A stretch of 64,000 bases of DNA from Pomphorhynchus laevis (lineage: Eukaryota; Acanthocephala; Palaeacanthocephala; Echinorhynchida; Pomphorhynchidae). Within the stretch, counting starts at the first letter, position 1, and the number at the start of each line of letters is the position of its first letter. The stretch lies in the NCBI GenBank assembly GCA_012934845.2, contig WNNJ02003262.1, positions 62,001 to 126,000 on the forward strand, given 5' to 3'. Shown in pieces: positions 55,470-64,000 of the stretch. The notes under the pieces are model-generated. The model saw only the letters and a program-made list of their open reading frames with translations. It was not told the DNA's origin and ran no database searches. The translations under genes were made by a program, and so were the position numbers.

Positions 55470-56249
55470 TTACTTTGTCAAATGACTGGTAAATGCTTCT
55501 TTTAATTTAAATTCTTCGTGAATGCATAAATCAAGAGCATGCATAGATTCAAATATGTTAGATAGCAAATTAATTTCTTTATTGCTTGATAATCTGTTGT
55601 CATCGTTTTCGGCCGTTCTTTCACCGTATATTTCATTCATAATTTTGCAATATCCATATTTAGAATCACGTTGGCTATTCCTTGCATTGCTGTTGGATAC
55701 TTTAACACGTTCTCTTGAGTGTGGCCTTTCTCGTAGTAACATTGGTGAAGTAAGTGCTGCAGCTGCTAGTGTATACTTTCGAGTACGCTTAAGCGCGCGA
55801 TTACGATCCGATTCGATTTCATTTAACTTCGAGCAAACATAAAAGTTGTCGATAATTATACCTGTACATATATTTAGCAGCATAAAATACTCTATGGAAA
55901 AATAAATTAGAATAAAGGCGAGTAAAACTAAACTTTGTTGATGGTCCGCATTTGATTCGTAAAGCATAAGCCATTCATCCGCCGTTAGTATTTTCAGCAA
56001 TGTGCGCATTGTAATTTTTACAGTACCGAAATGTTTTTCATCAAGTTGGTAAAATATATGGGAACCGGTCAAGGCGAATATATGCATAATGAACGCCATT
56101 AAAGTCATTACCCCTAAGAGTGGCTTAAACGATGCTTTTAATGTATTGGTAAGAACTGCCATACTACCTAAACGCGAAGCCAGTCTTCTTAATAATTTGA
56201 TTAGTTTTAATGTACGAAGTAACTTGAGCAATCTTAGAATTCGTATAAG
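55470..56249 (-). CDS. CatSper-like voltage-gated cation channel, last exon
   Basis: 260-codon minus-strand open segment, bounded on its left (5') by aattttcag, a good acceptor. Order: S4 voltage sensor LIRILRLLKLLRTLKLIKLL (basic residue every third position), S4-S5 linker, S5 (PLLGVMTLMAFIMHIFALTG), pore helix and filter TLLKILTADEW, S6 (SIEYFMLLNICTGIIIDNF), then a charged C-terminal tail of about 110 residues with KRTRKYT. T-x-D-x-W filters occur in CatSper subunits, so this is likely a single-domain sperm-type calcium channel subunit; a divergent four-domain channel is possible. S1-S3 must lie upstream. The frame stays open to about 56388 if unspliced. The codons look normal and there is no break, so I take it as a live host exon. 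Confidence 0.65.
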   Translation of the reverse strand, partial: LIRILRLLKLLRTLKLIKLLRRLASRLGSMAVLTNTLKASFKPLLGVMTLMAFIMHIFALTGSHIFYQLDEKHFGTVKITMRTLLKILTADEWLMLYESNADHQQSLVLLAFILIYFSIEYFMLLNICTGIIIDNFYVCSKLNEIESDRNRALKRTRKYTLAAAALTSPMLLRERPHSRERVKVSNSNARNSQRDSKYGYCKIMNEIYGERTAENDDNRLSSNKEINLLSNIFESMHALDLCIHEEFKLKEAFTSHLTK

Positions 56250-56589
56250 CTGAAAATTAATTGGTGTTTGTGTAATAATATTGCCGAGTTTTCGCTCAAC
56301 TTGCGACCATTCTCCTTGAATCTTTATTGCTTTTAGAGTAAACCAATCAATTCGATTTTTTACATTTAGATGTATAGTAGTTTACATGATGGCTTTAATC
56401 AAAGTTGGATTTAACATATTTGATAAATATAAATTAAAATATTTATTAAAAGCCCTAAAAGTATATTAAACGTTATCGAATATGTGTCAAAATACTTTAA
56501 TTTAATATTAATGTAAGTAAAATAATGAAGCAGACATGTAAGTTTCGCTTGCCATTATGACAATTATTAATAATATATCATTAAAATGA
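56250..56589. other. AT-rich spacer, probable intron of the channel gene
   Basis: Nearest the exon, 56250-56388 is open in the exon frame (WFTLKAIKIQGEWSQVERKL), which may be further coding sequence if the acceptor is not used. The rest is A/T sequence without features. Confidence 0.4.
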
Positions 56590-57060
56590 TGATATTAAAT
56601 TATATAATCTAAATTATAAATAGCATATATAAATTATCTAATAATTTATCTAGTCAATTTTTCTTGATACTATTTATTTTCCCTGATTTTCCTTTAATCA
56701 TACATGTTATATTATACGAAAATGAATTGTATAATATCTTATATAATTAATATTTATTACTTTATTTTTATTTATAAATAGTATAAAATACGTAGAGTTA
56801 GTAATATGATTTGTCAGGTAATGTAGCATGTTATAAATAGCATATATTTCAACGTATTTAATAATTTATCTAGTCAATTTTTACATGATATGCAAAGATC
56901 ATTCAATTAATTTCGATACCGCTTGAGTTATAAAGAGATTCCCTACTTAGCTGACGCCTAAACATGAAATGTATAAAATCTTATATAATTAATTATTATT
57001 TAACTTTATTTTTATTTATAGATAGTATAAAATACGTAGACTTGGTAATTTGGTTTATTA
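56590..57060 (+). repeat. Two-copy tandem repeat, about 240-base period
   Basis: ataaatagcatatat..aataatttatctagtcaattttt at about 56615-56665 recurs at 56830-56885, and the following ctttatttttatttata.atagtataaaatacgtag at 56760-56800 recurs at 57003-57040. Each unit ends in gtag(a/c)-like sequence resembling the Naiad outer end. It may be a pair of ends of a diverged, non-autonomous relative. Confidence 0.5.
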
Positions 57061-57495
57061 GTGACATTGATCAAATTACTCAGTAATTTGGTTTTTATCA
57101 GTATCATCGATCGTAGTTGCCTTTTGAAAAATTGGAGTGAGGATGATGATTGCAGATGATCAGGTAGGGAATTCCAAAGGAGAGGAGCAGCGATATGTAG
57201 GGATCGACTGTCGAAGTTGGTTGAGTGAATAAGTACGTGTAGCAGAAGAGAAGCACAGGAATGTAGGTGGGTAGAAAGATAGCTAGATTCACTTAAAGTT
57301 GGCAGATAGAGATAAGAAGGAGAATTACATTGAAGAAGGCGATACGTTAGACAAAGCAGACGAGAACGAATGCGATGTTCAATACTTAGCCATCCGAGTT
57401 TCGATAAATAGGAAGAGATATAATGGAATTTACGAAGTCGAAAAAGGATGCGCAAATCAGTGTTAATGAGTCGCTGAAGAGGTTTAAGGGATGAC
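57012..57495 (-). mobile_element. LINE-1 copy 3, C-terminal end (rest at 61361-63996)
   Basis: Minus-strand frame 57506-57012: SSLKPLQRLINTDLRILFRL, HYISSYLSKLGWLSIEHRIR, LWNSLPDHLQSSSSLQFFKR, the C-terminal domain of CR1/L2-like LINEs. The frame is cut at 57495 by the LTR fossil and resumes upstream at 61367 (VFSSKSS). Confidence 0.85.
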
Positions 57496-60400
57496 TGTGG
57501 TATCACATTTAATTACTTTATCATTTTATATTTAACTTTACCTACTATTTGTAGATTCGTGAATAAAAGCCATTTATTCTCTCTGGTTATCACAATTTTA
57601 TTCACGAATTGTCTTGATGGATACTCTGTTCAAGCCGGATACACTCAAACTAACGACAGACTGTCCTGAAGCAGAACGCGAATGGCGTCACTGGCGATAT
57701 CGCTTCGAAACATTTATCAAACGCATCAAAATGGATTCACAAGATGACAAACTTGATCTCCTGAAAATCTCAATTTCCGCTCAATTATTCGACAAGATTG
57801 ACGAGTGCCCGGATTATGATTCAGCAATGGATGTCCTCGACAAAGCATTCATAAAATCTACAAATTCGGTTTACAAACGACATCTACTGTGTTCTGCACG
57901 ACAAAACTCTCGATGAATCGATATCTAACTATGTGGATCGTCTTGAAACACTTGCGCGACAATGCACCTTCAAAGATGTGAAAGCTAAGGAGCTGCGCGA
58001 TATTCTTATTTGCGATTCATTTATTACGGGTTTACAATCGAACGAGATTCGTCAACGCATACTCGAGACTAATGACATCGACAAAGAGAAAGCTTATCAA
58101 GTCGCTCGAACGATTAAAGCAGCTCAAACTCAATCAAACGAATATCGACACATATCCGAATTCACAGTAAATGCCTTAAGGGAAGCCAAAGGTTCAAAAG
58201 GAAATACTGATATTTCTGAAAGTGAAGAATCTATTGCCGTAGCTCAAAAGATCAACAAGAAAAGGTGCTACTTTTGTGGTGGAGTTATGCATACACGAAA
58301 TCGTTGTCCAGCCCGGGATGCTGAATGTTCATTCTGCTTAAAACGTGGACACTACGAAAAAGTTTGTCGAACTAAGTTGCTTCGATCTCGACGAAAATAC
58401 AATCGTAGTACTCGACCATACGCGTCCGACTGTGAATCACTTAATATCATATCCTGTCAAAATGCAAATGGTGATGCATCAAAACTTGACGACATGACGG
58501 TACAAGTTCGCGTTGGAACACAACAGCTGGATGCTCTTATCGATACAGGGAGCTCTTCCAACTTTGTCGATTCATCAGTTATTCGAAAACTAGGTATTCC
58601 TACAGAATCTTGTTGTGCTAGGATTTCAATGGCTAATTCATCATTTACATCCGTATGCAATGAACGATGCGTATTACCGTGTTCTTACTGTGACCGAAAC
58701 TATACTGACATTCAATGCTTCGTCATGCCTCATCTTTGTCGTGATCTCATACTTGGCCTCCTATTCCTGCGCTTGCATTCAAGTGTTTCCATTCGACTTC
58801 GAGGAAATGCTAAGCAAGAAACATTAACCATTGGGCAACTATCGAGCATGGAAATCGATATACCGTCGTTATTTTCAGATGATTTTAAAAACTGGAAACC
58901 TGCAGCAATTCCGTCCCGGCGCCGTAATATCGAAGATCGCCGCTTTATTGCTTCGGAAGTAAAACGGATGTTGTCCGAAGGCATCATCGAGCGCAGTCGC
59001 TCACCGTGGCGTGCGCAAGTTCTTATTGTAAACAGAGAAGGACGTCGTCGTCTAGTAGTAGATTACTCGCAGACCGTAAATAGATTCACGGTCCTCGACG
59101 CTTATCCCATGCCCCGAATTGACGACCTGATCGATACCATATCGTCCAATAACGTGTTTAGCACCCTCGATTTAAAAAGTGCTTACCATCAAGTTCCTTT
59201 GCGAGCAAACGAAAAATTCTTGACCGCATTCGAGGCAGATGGTCAACTCTATCAATTTCAGCGTATGCCTTTTGGACTCACGAATGCTGTAGCCGCCTTC
59301 CAGCGAATAATCAACGAGATCATAGAGAAAGAAAACTTAACCGGCACCTATTCATACCTCGACGATATCATTGTGTGCGGCAAAACACAGCAAGAACATG
59401 ATACAAATCTGGCCAAGTTTCGTGAAGTTGCTTCTAGGTACCGAATAACACTAAATGAATCGAAATGTATGATTAATAAAACGATGATCAATATTCTGGG
59501 ATATCAAGTTGGTAGTGGTATTAAACGGCCTGATCCTAATCGTGTCTCACCTTTGCGAGAACTGCAGGTACCTCAAAATAAACGTCAACTGCGAAGAATT
59601 GTCGGCCTTTTCTCACATTATTCCAAATGGATTCAAAATTTTTCGTCGCAGATTCGTCCGTTAGCTGAAACCACGATATTTCCTATTACACCTGCAGCAA
59701 AGCGCTCATTTGAGATAATTCGTGATCTTATTATTTCAGCTACTCTAACACCCATTGATTTCAATAAGACATTTACAGTAGAGACTGACGCATCCCTTTA
59801 TGCTATCGGTGCTGTATTAACGCAGGATAACAAACCCGTCGCATTTTATTCGCATACACTTAGTAAGAGTGTCGTTGGACATTCCGCTATTGAGAAAGAG
59901 GCCCTTGCCATCGTTGAAGCATTGCGATACTGGAGGCACTTTTTGTCTGGACGAACTTTCAATGTTCTAACGGATCAAAGGTCAGTTTCATTCATATTTA
60001 ACAGGAATCATAACAGTAAAATTAAAAATGAAAAAGTGCAAAGATGGCGTCTCGATCTATCTGAGTTCAAATATTGTATACTTTACCGGCCTGGAAAGTT
60101 GAATTATGCGGCCGACTCAATGTCTAGGGATATTTGTGCTTCAAGTTGCGGTTACTTTAACAAACAGAAAGATCTCAAGCTTCTTTATGAACTTCACGCT
60201 ACGCTTTGCCACCCAGGAGTCAATCGTTTGTATCACTTCGTTCAATCGAATCAACTTCCATATAGCACTGAAGACGTTCGTTATGTTGTATCTCATTGCG
60301 TTACCTGTTCGTTGTTGAAACTAAACTTCTTCAAGCCTCCAAAAACTGCCCTCATCAGAGCGACACGACCTTTCGAAATAATTTCACTTGACTTCAAAGG

Positions 60401-61360
60401 TCCTTTGCCCAGTTCATCAGGCAAGAAATATTTGCTTACAGCCGTCGATGAATATTCTCGTTATCCCTTTGGATTTGTATGCCGTGATATGTCCGCTCAA
60501 ACAGTGATAAATTGCCTGCGTGGTATAGTGACAATATTTGGTCCACCTAAATTTGTACATTTCGATCGCGGGTCATCCTTCATGTCGAAATAATTCTCTG
60601 ATTATCTGGAGAGTATTGGCACGGTAGCAAGTCATTCTTCTCCGTACAATCCGTTAGGCAACGGACAGATCAAACGCTATAACGGTATATTATGGAGCGC
60701 TGTACTTTTGCGGCTTAGAGACTACAATCGTCCGGTTGCTGCTTGGGAAACGGTCCTCGCTGAAAGCCTTCAATCTATTCGAGGACTATTATGCACTTCA
60801 ACTGGCTCGACACCTCATGATCGAATCTTCAACTTCTCTAGACGCCCATTAATTAAATTCAATTTACCAGAATGGCTCCGTCGTCCCGGATCTGTATTCG
60901 TGCGAAACTTCTACAAACACGACAAATACGACGATAAATTGCTCAAAGCTAAACTGATAAGCGCGAATCCAAACACGGCTCATATCGAACTTCCATCTGG
61001 GAAAGAAGCAAATATTTCAACTCGACACCTATCTCGTTATCCTTCAGAAACCTCCATTTACAAGGATCCGGACAGTTCAGATATTTGTAGTTCGGGATTG
61101 TCAAGGGACATGGATGATGACTGTCAAGATAGCTTCGATAGGAACCAGCCAGACTATGAAGATGATAACAATAACGGAAAGCAATATGATGCCACTGACA
61201 ATATCGATATGAACTTGAGTTCAAAGAGGACATCAATTCCTGAGGCAAACCATCATCCCGTGACAACTAGAGAATTCTACCGACGAAGTACAAGAAGTCG
61301 AAGAAGTCCTGCATACTTCCAAAACTATCACATGGGATGAATGTGGTATCACATTTAATT
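57496..61360 (+). mobile_element. Ty3/Gypsy LTR fossil, Mag-like, inserted in LINE-1
   Basis: Parts in order: a short terminal repeat (about 99 bases, tgtggtatcaca..ggttatcaca), gag with two zinc knuckles (CYFCGGVMHTRNRC, CSFCLKRGHYEKVC), protease (LIDTGSS), RT (FSTLDLKSAYH, YLDDII), RNase H (VETDAS), integrase (HPGVN..C..C finger, ISLDFKGPLP). Both element edges carry the same 19 bases, and ggatgac flanks it on both sides (57489-57495, 61361-61367). It is broken in a small number of places, about two or three by eye. Coding sequence is otherwise well kept, so it is moderately young and younger than the LINE it split. Confidence 0.85.
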
Positions 61361-63996
61361 GGATGACTTTGAAGAGAAGACGAGAAGGCTAAGACAGTAA
61401 TCAATACGTGGGAAAAGAAGAGAGGAGATAAGAGATTTACATGAACTAAAATCTAGAGAATTTTTGACTAGACAAATTTCACGGAGGAGAGTATTCGAAG
61501 ACTTAGTTTTATCACGAATGAAGGGATCGAGATGCAGGTTATTGTCGAAGTGAATACCTAGAAATACTAGTTTATCTACAGCAGGAATAATTATGGTCTG
61601 AAGATACAGAGAAGGAGGAAAAACAGAAACAGTGGAGGGTAAAATCCATAACACTTTAGATTTGGTAGGATTGAGGGACATGCGCAAAGAAATTAGATGT
61701 TCTGATAGAGCACGAAGACAATTAGACGCGGATATGAAAAGTTGGCTTAGGGAATGAGGATACGAGTAAGAATAAAGAAGTATATCACTAGCGTACTGCA
61801 TTACTCTGAAGCAGAATTTATTAGTTATACAAGATAAATCTCCAAGAAAAATCGTAAATAGAATAGGGTTAAGTACTGAACCTTGAGGTACACCACAAGA
61901 GAGAAGATAGAGGAGTACACATTGAATTAGAATGGACGGAAAATGATCGATCGGGGAGATACGAAGAGAACCAAGCCAAGTTGCACGAAGAGAAGCCATA
62001 GTGATAGCGAAGACGAATCGCTTCGCTATCACTGTCAATTTTTGTGATTGACAATGTCGAATGCAGATGAAAGATCGAGCGATATTACCACACTACAAAG
62101 TCCTTTGTCACGAGCGGAGAGCAGATCAGAAAATACTTTATGACATGCTAGTTCGATGGAATGATTGGAGCGGAAAGCAGATTGAAAAGAAGGGTAGAGC
62201 TGCGATAAAGAGAGATATTTGTTTATCTGATCTAATACAAGATGTTCAAGAATTTTAGATAAGGTTGGTAGAATTGATATTGGGCGATAATAACAGACGA
62301 GTTACAAGAAGTTTGTAGAAGGACGATGATTGAATCGATTAGAGAAGCAGATTTTGAAATTAGGTAATCGGAGAATTGAGAAAGATCAAGTGTGAAGGTG
62401 ATAGAGGAACGAGAAAGTAGAGAATTAAGAGTTTTTCATTTAGTTCGAGAGTCATTAGCGGAACCCAGTTTGTTTCGCCAAAATCTATGTGCCTTAGAAC
62501 GTAGAAGTTGCCTATGCGAACGAGGAAGAGCAAAGAATTTGTAACGATAAAAGGATGAGTCAAGTTCAGAAGATAGTCTGAGATACCGATGATAAGTCCT
62601 GAAATAACGACGAGGAGGCGTTTTGAAGTAACACACTCAGAGTCGAACCATGTTGTACGATAGTGACGTGATTGAACAAAATTTTAAGGGGAAGAATTTC
62701 ATCGAGGATAGAGCAAATTACATTGTTAAAGAGGGTACATAAGTAATTAGGGGATTGATAGAAGAAGGAAACATTATCGTAGAGCGGTTAATATGAGATC
62801 GAAGAAGGGAAAAGTCGAGGTATTTCCAAGAACGACACGAGATAATTTTTGCAGGAACATTGACTTTTAACAAAGGGAGCGAACATGTAACAAGGAGGTG
62901 GTCAGATAGAGCAGGATCAGATATGCACAATAAAGAAGATAAGGCAAGACGCGAAAGTAGGACAACAATATTGAGAGTACGGCTAATAATATGGGTAGCA
63001 GAAGAATAATGAGGAGACATTATTTGAAAATCATAATCGTTAAATTTAGAAATCGTCTTTAGGGTATTGGAATCACAAGGACGGTCTAAGCAACTATTTA
63101 TATCACCTAGTACAACGTAAGGTAAGCCGGAGAGGAAGATGAAAGAAAGTAAGTTTGACAGTTCACAGAAAAAAAAATCAGATGGATGGCATGATCCAGG
63201 CCGATAGAATAAGTAGATATTGAGAAACAACGAGCCGGCTTTTACACGGAACCCAAATAGTTCGAAATAAGAGGAACGAACAGCAACGATAATGATTGCA
63301 ACGGATACCAATGGTGAGAGAAAGCTATAAGACCACCGTAGTTAATTGATCGATTTGAACTAATAGGTCGTTGACGAGCCTTATCGACCACAAAGAGATT
63401 TAAAGAGCGTAGGAGTTTAAGAGAGTAATCATACTGATCAACGTGCCAATATTCGGTTAAACACAAAACTCCCAAGATTTATGAAGGAAAAGATCATATA
63501 ATGAATCAACCTTGTTACTAAAAGAACGGATATTTACGACGGCTAATTTCCAGGAAGACTTTGGAAGCAGCGGAGTCGAATCAATTAGAGGATAAACAAG
63601 ATGATTTACTTGAAGTTTTGCTGGAGGATTTACTTGAGAATTTTCTTGATGATTTACTGAAGGATTTACAGGAAAGTCTACTGAAGGATTTAATGGATGA
63701 TTTAATGGAGGATTAACTGGATAATTAACTGGATAATCTATTTGAGTATTAATTTGAGAATTAACTGGATAATCTATTTGAGTATTAATTTGAGAATTAA
63801 CTGGAATGTATGCTCGAAGATTTAAATCATCTTTAATCGTTAGTCATATATTGGCTGGATTAGAAAAATCGTTTATTCCTGTAGACGAAATTTCGCCGAG
63901 TATTGGTAAGCTCGCATTTACTGCGCGGGCTTCCCTACTTAATGAAACCACTATCTTATGTCCTCCAATAAAATATCGCTTACTTGGGTCTGACAT
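61361..63996 (-). mobile_element. LINE-1 copy 3, main part: N-linker, endonuclease, RT
   Basis: Minus strand. The gene appears to start at 63996 (MSDPSKRYFIGGHKIVV), followed by a low-complexity linker, AP endonuclease (WKLAVVNIRSFSNK; VVLGDINSCLDRP near 63100; SDHLLV near 62890), a connecting region, and RT (SCGVPQGSVLNPILF near 61890, MQYASDILLYS near 61790, where SD replaces the usual DD). The C-terminus lies beyond the LTR insertion. There are stops in the N-part and frame changes near 62330-62700, and the RT segment between 62050 and 62300 is partly scrambled. CR1/L2-like by the C-terminal motif. Confidence 0.8.
63590..63830 (-). repeat. Repeat-coded PVN-rich linker in LINE-1
   Basis: On the minus strand two copies of a 36-base unit (PVNSQINTQIDY), then degenerate 12- and 24-base derivatives (NYPVNPPLNHPLNPSVDFPV). 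A tandemly repeated, probably disordered linker between the N-terminal part and the endonuclease. Confidence 0.65.
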
Positions 63997-64000
63997 TTTT

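Noticed and set aside
1-64000. Prokaryotic features (operons, Shine-Dalgarno sites, CRISPR, attachment sites)
   Set aside because: Retroelement content, splice-like borders and channel exons mark an animal genome; no regularly spaced repeats of CRISPR type exist here.

Overview
The window is AT-rich (my estimate, about 70 % A+T), intron-bearing animal DNA built almost wholly of nested retroelements. Penelope-like elements (PLEs), several LINE types, a Mag-like Ty3/Gypsy fossil and scattered pieces of voltage-gated cation channel genes point to an invertebrate metazoan. I cannot name the species. There are no bacterial operons, CRISPR arrays, rRNA or tRNA genes that I can see.

Layout. 0.1-2.6 kb: scrambled, inverted pieces of a Naiad-type PLE. 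3.0-3.3 kb: a 258-base-period repeat with hammerhead-like boxes. 3.9-6.2 kb: PLE remnants. 6.3-6.8 kb: a calcium-channel exon fragment, part of it between inverted repeats. 6.8-10.0 kb: a decayed CR1/L2-like LINE (called LINE-1 here). 10.4-18.2 kb: PLE pieces, one split by an element encoding a reverse transcriptase with a Cys-rich N-terminus and a restriction-like nuclease end (called RLE here), which itself carries a near-new palindromic PLE-tail insertion. 18.3-20.3 kb: a PLE end and a LINE-1 copy. 20.9-24.9 kb: a second LINE (LINE-2) with ORF1 and ORF2. 25-28 kb: a candidate short first exon, foldback PLE tails and LINE-2 pieces. 28.4-35.9 kb: head-to-tail Naiad copies on the + strand. 36.5-41.3 kb: LINE-2 copy broken by a PLE, then more PLE. 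41.3-55.1 kb: three Naiad copies on the - strand, one split by the second, better kept RLE element. 55.5-56.4 kb: the last exon of a CatSper-like channel. 57.0-64.0 kb: a LINE-1 copy on the - strand split by an LTR fossil.

The most interesting material is the Naiad family. It has permuted domain order (GIY-YIG nuclease before the reverse transcriptase), about 905 residues, a hairpin-rich leader of about 430 bases, and directly after the stop codon a roughly 141-base RNA structure conserved in several copies, which I fold as an enclosing stem, a hairpin and an H-type pseudoknot. The C-terminal-nuclease PLEs share a different tail motif, CUGANGA - one base - stem - GAAA, which looks like a modified hammerhead core. 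Both RLE copies sit inside PLEs and are flanked by 12-13-base direct repeats. A 73-base filler next to one of them looks like a template-switch product of RLE RNA and a Naiad tail.

Host genes are few: the CatSper-like exon (good support), the calcium-channel fragment (homology clear, integrity doubtful), and two tiny candidate exons with matching splice phase 13.8 kb apart.
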